Shown: positions 18,004 to 27,900 of the stretch, piece after piece
How positions within the stretch are numbered: the stretch's first letter is position 1
Layout: every line of letters starts with the position of its first letter
Made by a program: the position numbers and the translations under genes
Notes under the pieces: generated by a model
Seen by the model: the letters and a program-made list of their open reading frames with translations, nothing else
What the model was told of the DNA's origin: nothing
Database searches by the model: none
NCBI RefSeq assembly: GCF_009557455.1
Contig: NZ_CP045651.1
Location: forward strand, 868,001 to 932,000
Direction: 5' to 3'
Length of the DNA stretch: 64,000 bases
Source of the DNA: Alistipes sp. dk3624
GTDB taxonomy: Bacteria; Bacteroidota; Bacteroidia; Bacteroidales; Rikenellaceae

Positions 18004-19104
18004 TTAAAAATGCAATCCGAACGCAACGATAATCACCATCAGCAGCAGGTTCAGCAGGTTCAGCGGCAACAGGTATTTCCATTCGAGCTTCAGCAGTTGG
18101 TCGATCCTCAGTCGCGGGAACGTCCACTTGAACCACATGATGACGAAAATAACCACGCCCACCTTCACCAGAAACCATACGATCGACGGAATAAAATCCA
18201 TCACGGCGTTGAAGCCTTCCCAACCGGCGATGTGCAGCGGCATCCATCCGCCGAGGAACATCGTCGTAGCGACCCCCGCGACGATAAACAGGTTCAGGTA
18301 CTCGGCCAGGTAGAAAAAGCCGAAGTGCATCCCCGAATATTCGGTATGGTAACCGGCCGTCAGTTCCGAGTCGGCCTCGGGCAGGTCGAACGGCCCCCGG
18401 TTCGTCTCGGCGGTACCGGCCACCAGGTAGATCAAAAAAGCGATCACCGCCGGAATGTGCCCCGTAAAGAGGAACCAACCGTCGGCCTGGCGTTCGACGA
18501 TCTCGGAAAGCTGCATCGTTCCGGCGAACACGACCATCGTCATCAACGACAGTCCGATCGACAATTCGTAACTGATCATCTGCGCGCCGCTTCGCATCGC
18601 GCCGATCAGCGAATATTTGTTGTTACTCGACCAACCGGCCAGCAGGATGCCGACGATCCCGATCGACGACACCGCCATCAGAAAAAAGATCCCGACGTTG
18701 AAATCGAGCACTTCGAAACCTTTGGCGAACGGCAGGCAGCCGAATGCCAGCACCGACGAAATAATCACGATGTACGGCGCGAGGTTGAACAGGAAACGGT
18801 CGATATGGTTGATCGTGATCAGCTCCTTGATCAGCATCTTGATCATGTCGGCTACGCTCTGCACGGTTCCGTAAGGCCCCACCCGGTTCGGCCCGAGGCG
18901 GCACTGGAAAAAAGCACAGACTTTGCGTTCGACGTAGATCAGCGCCAGCGCGATCACCGCATAACCGAGCAACAGGCACAGGCCGATCAGCACGCACTCG
19001 GTGAGCGTCACGCCCCAGGCCGGCATCATCCCGCTCAGCGTATCGTGCACCCATCCGGTCACCGCGTTGAAATCAATACTGTCTGTATATGTATTCAATA
19101 ACAT
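18004..19104 (-). CDS. nuoH: NADH-quinone oxidoreductase subunit H
   Basis: The 366-residue, eight-helix quinone-site subunit has the family blocks [105 protein letters not shown] and [14 protein letters not shown]. It joins the peripheral arm (NuoB, CD, I) to the membrane arm. The lines of shadow frames around it are not genes. Confidence 0.95.
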   Translation of the reverse strand: MLLNTYTDSIDFNAVTGWVHDTLSGMMPAWGVTLTECVLIGLCLLLGYAVIALALIYVERKVCAFFQCRLGPNRVGPYGTVQSVADMIKMLIKELITINHIDRFLFNLAPYIVIISSVLAFGCLPFAKGFEVLDFNVGIFFLMAVSSIGIVGILLAGWSSNNKYSLIGAMRSGAQMISYELSIGLSLMTMVVFAGTMQLSEIVERQADGWFLFTGHIPAVIAFLIYLVAGTAETNRGPFDLPEADSELTAGYHTEYSGMHFGFFYLAEYLNLFIVAGVATTMFLGGWMPLHIAGWEGFNAVMDFIPSIVWFLVKVGVVIFVIMWFKWTFPRLRIDQLLKLEWKYLLPLNLLNLLLMVIIVAFGLHF

Positions 19105-19126
19105 ATCGTTGTTGGATTAAAGTTTG

Positions 19127-20752
19127 TTATCTGTCGATATCGGGTACCACGTAGTCGAGCGAACCGCCGATCGCGATCAGGTCGGCGATCTTGCTGCCGC
19201 TGGCCAGGTAATCGACCACCGATACGAGCGGCAGTCCCGGCGAGCGGAACTTCATGCGGTACGGGAACTTGTCGCCCCGGCTTTCGATGTAAACGCCGAA
19301 TTCTCCGCGGCTCGCCTCCACGCTGCTGAAGAACTGTCCTTCCGGCAGACGGATGATCGGCTTGGTCTTCACGGCGTAGTCGCCGGCAGGAATGTTGTCG
19401 ATCAATTGTTCGAGAATATGCAGCGACTGGCGGATTTCATCGACGCGCACCAAGTAACGGTCGAACGAATCGCCGCCGGTGCGGATCACTTCGTCGAACT
19501 GCACCTTGTCGTACACGCCGTATGGTTTCAGCTTGCGCACGTCGCAGCTCCACCCCGAAGCGCGGCCCGACGGACCCGTCACGCCGTACGAAACCGCCAC
19601 CTCTTTGGGCAGGATGCCGATCCCCTTCAGACGCTGCTGCGCGATCACGTTGCCGGTAAACACTTCGTCGTACTCGTCCAGCATCTTCGGCAGGTATTTT
19701 ATGAAATCCTTTACCCGTTTAACAAGGTTCGGATGGATATCGGCAGCCACGCCGCCGATCATGTTGTAGTTCTGGATCAACCGGCCGCCGGTGGTCTCCT
19801 CCATCATGTCCAGCACGATCTCACGGTCGCGGAACCCGTAGAAGAACGCCGTCAGCGCACCGAGGTCCATGCACAGCGTCGACCAGAACAACAGGTGCGA
19901 CGACAGACGGTTCAACTCGTCCATGATCGTGCGGATGTACTGCACCCGTTCCGGGATTTCGATCCCCATCGCCTGCTCGATGCACATGCACAGCGCATGG
20001 CGGTTCTGATGCGCGGACAGGTAGTCGAGCCGGTCGGTCAGCGCCAAAGTTTGCGGATAAGTAAGGCTCTCGCACATCTTTTCGATGCCGCGGTGAATGT
20101 AACCGCAGTGGACGTCCACCTTCTGCACCGTTTCGCCGGCCAGCGAAACCCGGAAACGCAACACGCCGTGCGTAGCCGGGTGCTGCGGCCCGATATTGAC
20201 CACGTATTCGTCGTTCTCGAACAGCACGTTTTCGTGCTTTTCGACCTTGCCGTCTTTCAGCTCGTAAGCCGGAGCCGTGTCGAGCGTTTCGTCGGAATCC
20301 AGTCTGACCGGATTGACGTCCGGCGAAGCGTTGTAATCCTTGCGGAACGGATAGCCGACCCAGTCGTTGCGCAGGTACAGCCGGCGCATATCGGGGTGCC
20401 CGATAAAGCGGATGCCGAAAAAATCGTACACTTCGCGTTCGTTCAGGTTGGCCGATTCCCACAGGTCGTACACGCTCTGCAATTCCGGGTTCTCGCGGTC
20501 GGCGGTCTCCGTCCGGAGCACGATTTCGTGTCCCAATTCGGTCGAACGCAGGTGGTAAACCACGCCGAGCGTTTCGCCCCAGTCCATCCCGGTCATGCAC
20601 AGCAGCAGGTCGAACCGCATCTGCGGATCGTCCCGCAGGCTTTTCGCCACGTCGCGGAATTGCCCGGCAGGCACGGTCACCGTCAACGGCTCCCCTTCCC
20701 CGAACACGAGCGACGGAGCCATAAGCGCTAACTTATCTTTGATATTATTCAT
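19127..20752 (-). CDS. nuoC: NADH-quinone oxidoreductase, fused subunits C and D
   Basis: The 541-residue fusion has an N-terminal NuoC domain (residues about 1-160; [21 protein letters not shown] is its signature). A linker leads into a full NuoD domain starting at [22 protein letters not shown] and ending DYVVPDIDR, with the quinone-site His and Tyr region and GPSGRASGW. NuoCD fusions are known in enterobacteria and are common in Bacteroidota. NuoD lines the quinone chamber with NuoB. The start overlaps the nuoB 3' end by 8 nt. Confidence 0.94.
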   Translation of the reverse strand: MNNIKDKLALMAPSLVFGEGEPLTVTVPAGQFRDVAKSLRDDPQMRFDLLLCMTGMDWGETLGVVYHLRSTELGHEIVLRTETADRENPELQSVYDLWESANLNEREVYDFFGIRFIGHPDMRRLYLRNDWVGYPFRKDYNASPDVNPVRLDSDETLDTAPAYELKDGKVEKHENVLFENDEYVVNIGPQHPATHGVLRFRVSLAGETVQKVDVHCGYIHRGIEKMCESLTYPQTLALTDRLDYLSAHQNRHALCMCIEQAMGIEIPERVQYIRTIMDELNRLSSHLLFWSTLCMDLGALTAFFYGFRDREIVLDMMEETTGGRLIQNYNMIGGVAADIHPNLVKRVKDFIKYLPKMLDEYDEVFTGNVIAQQRLKGIGILPKEVAVSYGVTGPSGRASGWSCDVRKLKPYGVYDKVQFDEVIRTGGDSFDRYLVRVDEIRQSLHILEQLIDNIPAGDYAVKTKPIIRLPEGQFFSSVEASRGEFGVYIESRGDKFPYRMKFRSPGLPLVSVVDYLASGSKIADLIAIGGSLDYVVPDIDR

Positions 20753-21326
20753 GGTCTGCGGATTCTTTCTTTTCCTTTCTGTTCACCTCGCCGAAGAAAT
20801 GTTCGGCCTTGACCTTACGCTGCAACTGCATCATACCGTACAGCAACGCTTCCGGACGCGGCGGGCACCCCGGCACGTACACATCGACCGGAATGATCTT
20901 GTCGACCCCTTCCAGCACGTGGTACGATCCTTTGAACGGGCCGCCGGAAATGGCGCAGGCGCCCATTGCGATCACGTATTTCGGCTCGGCCATCTGGTCG
21001 TACAGCCGTTTGAGCACCGGGGCCATCTTATGCACGATCGTGCCGGCCACGACGATCACATCGGCCTGGCGCGGACTGGCCCGAGTCACTTCGAACCCGA
21101 ACCGGGCAAAGTCATAGCGCGCCGCACCGACCGCCATGAACTCGATACCGCAGCAACTGGTCGCGAACGTCAGCGGCCACAGCGAATTGGAACGCCCCCA
21201 GTTGATCAGTTGATCCAGCTTGCCGACGACGACGTTCACTCCGCCCGCTCTGAGCTGTTCAATGTACTCGTTGTCATTGAACGCGTCGTATTTCATCGAC
21301 TTGATGTTGACTCCTTTTATTTCCAT
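20745..21326 (-). CDS. nuoB: NADH-quinone oxidoreductase subunit B
   Basis: The 193-residue protein carries the N2 cluster cysteines in [20 protein letters not shown] and [15 protein letters not shown]. NuoB holds the last iron-sulfur cluster before quinone. I start at [11 protein letters not shown] (21326), because the upstream extension of the frame overlaps nuoA almost completely. The proper start overlaps the nuoA stop by 10 nt. Confidence 0.95.
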   Translation of the reverse strand: MEIKGVNIKSMKYDAFNDNEYIEQLRAGGVNVVVGKLDQLINWGRSNSLWPLTFATSCCGIEFMAVGAARYDFARFGFEVTRASPRQADVIVVAGTIVHKMAPVLKRLYDQMAEPKYVIAMGACAISGGPFKGSYHVLEGVDKIIPVDVYVPGCPPRPEALLYGMMQLQRKVKAEHFFGEVNRKEKKESADHE

Positions 21327-21667
21327 TCCAAAGCTCCTTTTTTCCACGCATAGGCGAGACCCAATACCAAAATCAACAAAAAGAACAGGATGTTCAGCAA
21401 GCCGTCGACACCCATTTCGCGCACGATAACGGCCCACGGGAACATGAACATCGCTTCCACGTCGAAAATCAGGAACAAAATCGCGAACAGGTAATACCCT
21501 ACCCGGAACTGCATCCACGATTTACCGCGCGTCGGGATGCCGCATTCGTAGGCCTCCCCTTTTTGTTTGTTGAACGATCGCGGCGAGAGCCATTTGTCGA
21601 GACTGAGTGCCGCCACTACAAGAAATACTGCCGTAATAATAACGACCAGCAATAAAGTCAGATCCAT
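21317..21667 (-). CDS. nuoA: NADH-quinone oxidoreductase subunit A
   Basis: The 116-residue, three-helix subunit has the NuoA signatures [13 protein letters not shown] (with the conserved Cys loop) and [16 protein letters not shown]. It is the first gene of the 11-gene complex I operon, which runs A-B-CD-H-I-J-K-L-M-N with gaps of 30 nt or less or with overlaps. Confidence 0.94.
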   Translation of the reverse strand: MDLTLLLVVIITAVFLVVAALSLDKWLSPRSFNKQKGEAYECGIPTRGKSWMQFRVGYYLFAILFLIFDVEAMFMFPWAVIVREMGVDGLLNILFFLLILVLGLAYAWKKGALEWK

Positions 21668-21755
21668 AGTTATTTGCTTTGATAACCAAAAAGGCCTCTA
21701 AACGGTATCGGTATACTATTTACAGGCACAAATGATAAATGGATTAAAAACGATG

Positions 21756-21763
21756 CAAAAATA
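21756..21763 (-). promoter_or_regulatory. Probable -7 element of the nuo operon promoter
   Basis: TATTTTTG on the minus strand fits TAnnTTTG. It sits 88 nt upstream of nuoA in an AT-rich 278-nt gap. At the expected distance there is only a T run (TTTT) rather than TTTG as the -33 element. Confidence 0.5.
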
Positions 21764-21894
21764 GCTGAATTTGTTTAGAGAAAAAATTATATCCCTTTTT
21801 TATTCCTAATTTTTACAAATTTTTATTAACATTCCGAAACGACCGTTCCGGACGGCCCGTACGACCGGACGCGGCGGGGAAACGCGAAAAACGA

Positions 21895-21924
21895 AAATCC
21901 CGTCCGGATACCCGGACGGGATTT
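21895..21924 (-). terminator. Terminator after the TPR gene
   Basis: A 13-bp perfect stem, AAATCCCGTCCGG with CCGGACGGGATTT around a 4-nt loop, is followed on the minus strand by a T-rich run. It is 22 nt past the TPR stop codon. Confidence 0.88.
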
Positions 21925-21945
21925 GAGTGATTGTCACGCTAAAAA

Positions 21946-23589
21946 TTACTGCTGAATGTACTGCGGCAACACCTCCGCCATCCGTTTGGCTTCCGCATTG
22001 TCGGGATTCAGTTCGAGAATCTTTTTCCAGTACTCGAGCGATGCCGGATAGTCCTCCAGCCCGATGTAGTGTACCCCCATGAAGCGATAAGCCTCGATCA
22101 GACCGGCCGCATTCTTCTGCGGATCTTTTTCCATAACGGCAATCGCCTGTTCGTAGAACGGCTTGGCCAGCTTCGGAGCCTGCGGATTATCGATGGCCCA
22201 GTTGGCGCGTCCGCGGAACAGGTAACCCAGATAGCTTTCCGGAGCCTTTTCCACGACATGCGCGAACAGACTGTCGGCCCCTTTCAGGTAATCGACCATA
22301 CGCATCGAATCGCTTTCGGTCATAACCACTCCGTCTTCGGTCGGACGAATCGACGCGCCGGCCGTATAATAGACTTTACCGAGGTTGAAATAATCGTTCA
22401 GCTTGACGTCCTTGGCCTGATCGATATAGCGTTTGTAAGCGCCGATCGCCTTGTCGTAATCCTTCACGGCCTCGTATTCGCTACCCATCTCCTTGAGCAG
22501 TTCCACGCGCGCCGTGTCCATGTTTACCGCCTTTTCGAAAACTTCGGCGGCTTCCTTATGCAGGTCGTTCTTGGAAAGCGTCCGCGCGAAATACATATAA
22601 TCCCGCGTAATCAGCTTCGAGCTGTCTTCCACCTGTCCCATCAGCGTTTTGGCAAGCTCCAGGCTCTTCGCATAGTCGCCCTTGTCGTAATTGATGTACA
22701 TGTTAAGACGGCGCAGAACCGTGTTGTTCGGCTCTCGCTGCGACACCTTCGTTACCAGTTCCAAGGCTTTGTCCTGATCGCCGCTGAAGTACAGCAGCGT
22801 CGCATAACGCGCCAGATCCTTCATATCCGAAGTCTCGACGTTCACGTATTTCGAAAAAGCGTCCGCCGCTTTGGCAAACTCTTCGTTCTTGTAATATACG
22901 TCGGCCAACTCCCCGTAGGCGACCGTATATTCCGGATCCATCTCGATCAGCTTGTTCAGCATATCGATCGCATACTGCGGATTGGAACGGCTGTAAATCT
23001 TGGCGTATTTGAAATAAGCCTCCTTGCATTTGTTATCGAAATAGATAGCCTGCTCGTAGCGGCTCGCCGCATCGCCGTACTGCTTTTTAGCGGCCAGGAT
23101 GTCTCCTTCGAGAATGAAAACATCCGGAGATTTCGGAGCGACGGCGCGCGCCTGCTCCATGTATTCCATCGCCTTGGCGGTCGAAACCGGCAGATAAGCC
23201 CTTGCGATCGCAATGTAAACGGCGGGATTCTTCTTATTCTTACCGGTCAGAAAACCGCTGAAAGCCTTGTCGGCGTTCGGGTTGTTCGCCAGGTCGAGTT
23301 TCAGTTCGCCGATCGAATTCAATACGTAATCGGGATCGGCCACGATCCCTTCCTTATAGTAATAAGCCGCCGAATCCTTCATGTTCTGGGCCGAATAGAG
23401 CTCGCCCAGGTAATAGCACACTTCGGCCTTGTCCGTCTTTCCGCTCTGCAGATTCGCCAACAACTCCTTTTTGGCTTCGCCGTACATGCCTACCTTGTAG
23501 TAATCGATCGCTTTTCCATTATCTTCTGCGAAAAGCGAAGTCGCCCCCATCATCAAAGCGAGGGTCAAAACACTAATTTTAGAACCCAT
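21946..23589 (-). CDS. Exported tetratricopeptide-repeat protein
   Basis: The 547-residue protein has an N-terminal signal peptide (MGSKISVLTLALMMGATSLFA) and then TPR repeats over nearly its whole length. Recognisable units are PDVFILEGDILAAKKQYGDAASRYEQAI, PEYTVAYGELADVYYKNEEFAKAADAF and ASLEYWKKILELNPDNAEA. It is expected to be a periplasmic scaffold. It is the last gene of a unit with a PstS-like lipoprotein (29 nt upstream) and sits behind the TonB operon, a gene order that I recall as common in Bacteroidales. The partner it binds is unknown. Confidence 0.85.
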   Translation of the reverse strand: MGSKISVLTLALMMGATSLFAEDNGKAIDYYKVGMYGEAKKELLANLQSGKTDKAEVCYYLGELYSAQNMKDSAAYYYKEGIVADPDYVLNSIGELKLDLANNPNADKAFSGFLTGKNKKNPAVYIAIARAYLPVSTAKAMEYMEQARAVAPKSPDVFILEGDILAAKKQYGDAASRYEQAIYFDNKCKEAYFKYAKIYSRSNPQYAIDMLNKLIEMDPEYTVAYGELADVYYKNEEFAKAADAFSKYVNVETSDMKDLARYATLLYFSGDQDKALELVTKVSQREPNNTVLRRLNMYINYDKGDYAKSLELAKTLMGQVEDSSKLITRDYMYFARTLSKNDLHKEAAEVFEKAVNMDTARVELLKEMGSEYEAVKDYDKAIGAYKRYIDQAKDVKLNDYFNLGKVYYTAGASIRPTEDGVVMTESDSMRMVDYLKGADSLFAHVVEKAPESYLGYLFRGRANWAIDNPQAPKLAKPFYEQAIAVMEKDPQKNAAGLIEAYRFMGVHYIGLEDYPASLEYWKKILELNPDNAEAKRMAEVLPQYIQQ

Positions 23590-23618
23590 TTTTAATCAGT
23601 TAGTTAAGCTATTTTTAA

Positions 23619-24581
23619 TTACAAATTTTCGCGTACATTTACGATCCGCACATTTTGCGTCGCAGGTACGATGCCGGAACGGAGAATGATCCGCTGGCCG
23701 CGATCGGACGCCATGAACGTGGCGAATCCCGACGCCAACCCGCTGCGCGGATCGGTCAGCAGTACGTACATATTCCGAACCAGCGGATACTGTCCCAATG
23801 CGATATAGGCCTGAAAAGGCTTGTAACTGTTTTCTCGCGTCGCTTTGGTTTCGCGGCTGACGCTCATCACCGTCACCAGCTCCGAGAACGTCATCCGGGT
23901 CGAATCGCTCTTGTTGCCCACCCACGTAACGCCGATCACGCCGATCGCGCCGGGCGTTTTCGACACGTAATCGATCACGGCCGCATTGTCGTGCTGGGCG
24001 CTCAGGTTGCCTGCCAGCGAATCGCCGCGGCAGATCGAATCGATCGCAAAACGTACCGTACTCGAATTCTGGTTGTCGAAAACCAATTGCAGGTCGCCGA
24101 GCTTGGAACCGGGATTCAACTGATTCCACCGGGTAATCCGTCCGGTCAGAATCTCCCGCAGGTCGGGAATCGAGATCATCGAATCCGCATTCTGCTTATT
24201 GACGATCAGCGCGATGCCGTCCGTAGCGATCTTGATCTCCTTCGGGAACAGTTTTTTCTGGGCGAGCCCTCCCTTTTCGGCCTCGGTCAGTTGACGCGAC
24301 GCGACCGCCAGGCGCACGCTGTCTTTCAGCAACAGGTTGATCGCGTCCACCTCGCTGGCATAAATCGGCATGATTCCGGCCTGTACGTAAATACTCTCGA
24401 ACACGTCGATCTCCTGCTGCACGATGTCCCGGAAACTTTCGTCGGCGCTGATCTGTATCACTCCGGAAGTAGCCGTATCCGTATGTTTGTCTTTCGCTTT
24501 ATTTCCCCAGCAAGAGGTAAAAATCCACGCAGCCGCAATTGCCACCGAAACGATCCCTAAAAACTTACCTGCCTTTGACAT
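23619..24581 (-). CDS. PstS-like phosphate-binding-type lipoprotein
   Basis: The 320-residue predicted lipoprotein (lipobox ending FTSC, Cys24) has a type II periplasmic-binding fold. Segments matching PstS-like proteins are GVIQISADESFRDIVQQEIDVFES, DGIALIVNKQNADSMISIPDLREILTGRITRWNQL (very typical of PstS), NSSTVRFAID and QYPLVRNMYVLLTDPRSGLASGFATFMASDRGQRIILRSGIVPA. No PstC, PstA or PstB gene is nearby, so a role other than classical phosphate import is likely. The neighbouring TonB system suggests a link to outer-membrane transport or energy sensing, which is inference. Confidence 0.82.
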   Translation of the reverse strand: MSKAGKFLGIVSVAIAAAWIFTSCWGNKAKDKHTDTATSGVIQISADESFRDIVQQEIDVFESIYVQAGIMPIYASEVDAINLLLKDSVRLAVASRQLTEAEKGGLAQKKLFPKEIKIATDGIALIVNKQNADSMISIPDLREILTGRITRWNQLNPGSKLGDLQLVFDNQNSSTVRFAIDSICRGDSLAGNLSAQHDNAAVIDYVSKTPGAIGVIGVTWVGNKSDSTRMTFSELVTVMSVSRETKATRENSYKPFQAYIALGQYPLVRNMYVLLTDPRSGLASGFATFMASDRGQRIILRSGIVPATQNVRIVNVRENL

Positions 24582-24594
24582 AATTCATTCGATA

Positions 24595-24816
24595 TTACCG
24601 GTCCTTGATCTGCCGGTATGCTCTGAAAATACCGTACAGAAAAAAGAGCGCTCCCATCCCGTAACGCAGCGGAGCCGATATGCGTTCTACAAATATAGGC
24701 GAAAATATCATAATATACGCCATACCGACGTAAAATATTATCATGAACAACCCGAAAACGTAATAAATTTTACTCATGCCGCCGGGCTTGCGTTCTTCAT
24801 CATTTTGTTTTTTCAT
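24595..24816 (-). CDS. Small membrane protein of the TonB-associated gene set
   Basis: The 73-residue protein has a charged N-terminus (MKKQNDEERKPGG) and two membrane segments (IYYVFGLFMIIFYVGMAYIMIF and YGMGALFFLYGIFRAY). I do not recognise a named family. A longer frame to 24861 would begin inside the TonB terminator, so the ATG at 24816 is preferred. It is the first gene of the unit with the PstS-like and TPR genes, 13 nt before the former. Confidence 0.7.
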   Translation of the reverse strand: MKKQNDEERKPGGMSKIYYVFGLFMIIFYVGMAYIMIFSPIFVERISAPLRYGMGALFFLYGIFRAYRQIKDR

Positions 24817-24857
24817 ACGACATATTTTGATATCAAAAACCGGACCTGCCTTAAAAA

Positions 24858-24897
24858 ACAAAAACCCTGTTTAAATTGAAATTTAAGCAGGGTTTTT
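24858..24897 (-). terminator. Terminator after tonB
   Basis: The inverted repeat AAAAACCCTGnTTAAA / TTTAAnCAGGGTTTTT is followed on the minus strand by a long T run. It lies 16 nt past the TonB stop codon and divides the ExbB-ExbD-ExbD-TonB unit from the small-protein/PstS-like/TPR unit. Confidence 0.88.
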
Positions 24898-24912
24898 GAT
24901 AAATAAAGATGA

Positions 24913-25740
24913 TTACTGCTGTCCCAGCACGAACGTAACCGGAAGCGTGTAGTACACCGCTACGGCGTTTCCGTTCTGCTTACCGGGAACCCATGCGGGC
25001 ATGGATTTCACCACGCGAACCGCTTCCTCGTCGAGCGCGCGGTCTACGGGGCCGAGTACTTCGACATTCTCGATCTTACCGCTTTTCGATACGACGAAAC
25101 GCAGTACGACCCTTCCCGAAACGCCGTTTTCGGCGGCAATCGTCGGATACCTTAGGTTATCTTTCAGGTACTTGTTCAGCGCCTGCATACCGCCGGGGAA
25201 CGAAGGCATCTGCTCGACCGTCTGGAATACGGTCTCCTGCACTTCTTCCTGCGGCGTGTCGATCGCGATCTCCTTCAAGTCCTGGATGTCCGTACCGAAC
25301 AGGTCGTCGTTACCCTTCACGTCGGCCACGGAAACCGCAACTTTCGCACTGATAATTTCTTCCTGCGTCTTCACGTCCTCCCGATCCGCTTCCTCGTCTT
25401 TCACGATCTTCGGAGCGGTAAACTTGATAGAGCTCTTCAACGGCGGTGGGGGCGGAGCGTCCACCTTCTTGATCACATCGTTATTCTTCACTTCCGGGGG
25501 CGGCAGTTTGGTCAACTGCGTCACTTCGGTCATTTTGACTTCTTCCTGTTTTTTCGGAGCAATGTAGCGGAACAGCGCGGGCAGCGTGATAATCAGCACG
25601 ACCAGGATCGCTACGATAATCATTGCCTTGTTATGACGGGACGTCGACTCCTGACGCATCTGGAATGCGCCGAATTCGGTATTTTTCCCGTCGAAAACTA
25701 ATTCGCACCATTGCTTCGAATTCAAATCCAAATCACTCAT
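24913..25740 (-). CDS. tonB: TonB family energy transducer
   Basis: The 275-residue TonB has a cytoplasmic N-terminus (SDLDLNSKQWCELVFDGKNTEFGAF, typical of Bacteroidales TonB), one membrane anchor at residues about 40-60, a Pro/Glu/Val-rich periplasmic linker (PPPEVKNNDVIKKVDAPPPPP) and a C-terminal TonB domain from about residue 185 (LRYPTIAAENGVSGRVVLRFVVSKSGKIENVEVLG). It transmits proton-motive force from ExbB/ExbD to outer-membrane receptors. It is the last gene of its operon, 24 nt after the second exbD, with a terminator behind it. Confidence 0.92.
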   Translation of the reverse strand: MSDLDLNSKQWCELVFDGKNTEFGAFQMRQESTSRHNKAMIIVAILVVLIITLPALFRYIAPKKQEEVKMTEVTQLTKLPPPEVKNNDVIKKVDAPPPPPLKSSIKFTAPKIVKDEEADREDVKTQEEIISAKVAVSVADVKGNDDLFGTDIQDLKEIAIDTPQEEVQETVFQTVEQMPSFPGGMQALNKYLKDNLRYPTIAAENGVSGRVVLRFVVSKSGKIENVEVLGPVDRALDEEAVRVVKSMPAWVPGKQNGNAVAVYYTLPVTFVLGQQ

Positions 25741-25764
25741 TTTTTTTCGATTTAATGTGTACTA

Positions 25765-26424
25765 TTAGTTTTGCGCCATTTCACTGTTCTTGCCGAGATC
25801 GCCGGCCGATTTCAGGTTCTTGATCAGCCACAGGTCGCCTTCGGCTATCGGCACGATAGCGTAACGGCTGATGTTGCAGATCTGCATTTCGTCCAGCGCG
25901 TCGATCAGGTTTTTATAGGTCGACTCGTCGGTTCCCTTGATCGAAACGACGGGAGCGTTCTCGTCTTTCTTGATCTCGGTGGACTGCGTCTTGAACTCCT
26001 CTTCGGTGATCTCTCCGTCCAGCTTCTTTTTCTTCAATTCGTTGATCCGTGCCACGACGTTGGCATTACGCGCCAGCAGAACCGCACGCAGGCCGTCCGG
26101 AGTGTAAGTCGTCTCCTTGAGCGACGTATAGTCCTGATAATTAGGTTCTCCCAGGTAATAATAAACCTTGTCGTCTTCTCCCAAAAGGAGCGTAATGGCA
26201 CGGGATGCCGCCACTTTCGTCTGCATATCTTCCTGCGTATCTTTGGTCGGCATACTAATTTCCATCGTCTGAGGCTTGCTCAACGAGGTACAAAGCATAA
26301 AGAACGTAATGAGCAACATGTTCATATCCACCATCGGGGTAAAATCGACCCGGATGGTCATCTTTTTCTGTTTGCCCTTACCCTCCTTACCTTTGCCGCT
26401 GTTGTTTTCTTGTATTTCAGCCAT
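25765..26424 (-). CDS. ExbD-type biopolymer transport protein, second copy
   Basis: The 219-residue protein has the ExbD/TolR layout: a basic N-terminus (KGKQKKMTIRVDFTPMVDMNMLLITFFMLCTSL) with one membrane helix carrying the proton-path Asp in FTPMVDMN, then a periplasmic domain. It is longer than E. coli ExbD (about 140 residues) because of a charged insert around KKKKLDGEITEEEFKTQSTEIKKDE. Two unlike ExbD proteins in a row are usual for Bacteroidota. Confidence 0.9.
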   Translation of the reverse strand: MAEIQENNSGKGKEGKGKQKKMTIRVDFTPMVDMNMLLITFFMLCTSLSKPQTMEISMPTKDTQEDMQTKVAASRAITLLLGEDDKVYYYLGEPNYQDYTSLKETTYTPDGLRAVLLARNANVVARINELKKKKLDGEITEEEFKTQSTEIKKDENAPVVSIKGTDESTYKNLIDALDEMQICNISRYAIVPIAEGDLWLIKNLKSAGDLGKNSEMAQN

Positions 26425-26449
26425 AATATTTAAATCTTATGCGACGGCA

Positions 26450-27058
26450 TTAATTGTCTGTACTGACCACTTTCAACGTGGTGATCAGGTTGTACCGGTT
26501 TTCCCGGATATCCTGAAGCGACGTCATAATGGTATTGATGATAGGATAAGGCGTAGCCTGATCCGCCTTGATGGCGATCCGCAGATCCCTGTTCTGTAAC
26601 CGGGCATTCTTGACCCACGACTTCAACTGATTGTCGGTGCTGTCGGTCGGAATCCCGTAGTCTTTCAAAATCTTGTCCTGCTCGTCTTCGGGCAGCGCCA
26701 AGAAAGACCTCATCTGACCGATGGGCACCCCGAACGACGGAGCCAACCTGAATTTGTTGACTTCTTCGGGCGTGAACGTGATCCCGTACTCTTCACCCAT
26801 TTTCTCCAGAACCGCCACGCGGTCTTCCTGCTTGTCCATGCTCATGAACACCTTGCCGTCGTTATCCACCAAAATCTGGAGAATATCGGTTTCGGGTATC
26901 TTGATCTCCATCACGGAAGCCGGGGTCGAAACCTGTATCGGCTCCTTCTGGATGAAAGTGGACGTAAGCATAAAGAAAGTAAGCAAGAGCACCGTCACAT
27001 CGCTCATCGCGGTCATGTCGATGAATGTACTCTGTTTTTTTACTTTTACTCTAGCCAT
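26450..27058 (-). CDS. ExbD-type biopolymer transport protein, first copy
   Basis: The 202-residue protein begins MARVKVKKQSTFIDMTAMSDVTVLLLTFFMLTSTF, the ExbD anchor with the conserved Asp in TAMSDVTVLLLTFF. Its periplasmic domain ends in LRIAIKADQATPYPIINTIMTSLQDIRENRYNLIT, the typical ExbD fold. It lies between exbB (26 nt upstream) and the second exbD. The two ExbD copies differ strongly in sequence, so a heteromeric complex with ExbB is likely rather than a simple duplication. Confidence 0.9.
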   Translation of the reverse strand: MARVKVKKQSTFIDMTAMSDVTVLLLTFFMLTSTFIQKEPIQVSTPASVMEIKIPETDILQILVDNDGKVFMSMDKQEDRVAVLEKMGEEYGITFTPEEVNKFRLAPSFGVPIGQMRSFLALPEDEQDKILKDYGIPTDSTDNQLKSWVKNARLQNRDLRIAIKADQATPYPIINTIMTSLQDIRENRYNLITTLKVVSTDN

Positions 27059-27084
27059 AACGAGAAGTAATTTTTTTTTAAAAG

Positions 27085-27900
27085 TTAGGCTTTATGCGTT
27101 GCAGCATAAGTCTGAACAATGGTAAACCCTACTTCGTCGATGCTATAGGTGAGTTTGTCGATTTTGCTGGTGAAGAAGTTGTAAGAGATAACGGCCAGAG
27201 CACCGGTTGCGATACCGAAGGCGGTGTTGATAAGGGCCTCGGAAATACCGGCGGACAGCGCTACGGAGTCCGGAGAACCGGCGGTTGCCAGTGCGGCGAA
27301 CGACTTGATCATACCGATAACGGTTCCGAGCAGACCGATCAGGGTACCCAGCGTGGTCATGGTCGCGATAACCACCAGATTCTGTTGCAGCGACGGCATT
27401 TCCAATGCGGTAGCTTCGTCGAGCTCTTTCTGGATGTTCATCAGTTTCTGCTCTTTGGCCAGCGTGGTGTCTTTTTCCATCTCTTCGTACTTGGTCAGCG
27501 TAGAGTAAACGACGCTTGCAACGCAACCTTTCTGCTTCACGCAAAGTTCGCGGGCTTTAGCGGTATCGTTCTTGTCGAGAGCTTCCTTCACGTTCTTGAC
27601 GAATTTGGTGACGTTGCCTTTTCCTTTGGCCTTGGTGATGGCGAACGCGCGTTCGATACTGAGCACGATCACGGTCAAAAACAACGTCTGGAGAACCGGC
27701 ACGATCACGCCCCCTTTATAAATGGTACCCTTGAAGTTACCCGGCAGCGGGTGGTTGTTCGGGTCGTTATTCATAAAGTTCGCGGGATCACCCAGTACGA
27801 AGTGAAACACGCATACAGCTAAAATAAAGCAACATACAATAACCAGGAATGCTGATTTAATGCCTTTTGCCGTTTTAAAATTTACTGCCTTGGCTTCCAT
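27085..27900 (-). CDS. exbB: ExbB/TolQ/MotA family proton channel protein
   Basis: The 271-residue, three-helix protein has the diagnostic MotA/TolQ/ExbB block near its end: LVVIATMTTLGTLIGLLGTVIGMIKSF and SEALINTAFGIATGALAVISYNFF. A large cytoplasmic loop lies between helices 1 and 2. With the two ExbD proteins it forms the proton-driven motor for TonB. It is the first gene of the operon. Confidence 0.93.
   Translation of the reverse strand: MEAKAVNFKTAKGIKSAFLVIVCCFILAVCVFHFVLGDPANFMNNDPNNHPLPGNFKGTIYKGGVIVPVLQTLFLTVIVLSIERAFAITKAKGKGNVTKFVKNVKEALDKNDTAKARELCVKQKGCVASVVYSTLTKYEEMEKDTTLAKEQKLMNIQKELDEATALEMPSLQQNLVVIATMTTLGTLIGLLGTVIGMIKSFAALATAGSPDSVALSAGISEALINTAFGIATGALAVISYNFFTSKIDKLTYSIDEVGFTIVQTYAATHKA

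Noticed and set aside
22069-23595. Plus-strand frame of 508 codons opposite the TPR gene
   Set aside because: The minus-strand product has a signal peptide and repeated TPR units; the plus frame has none.
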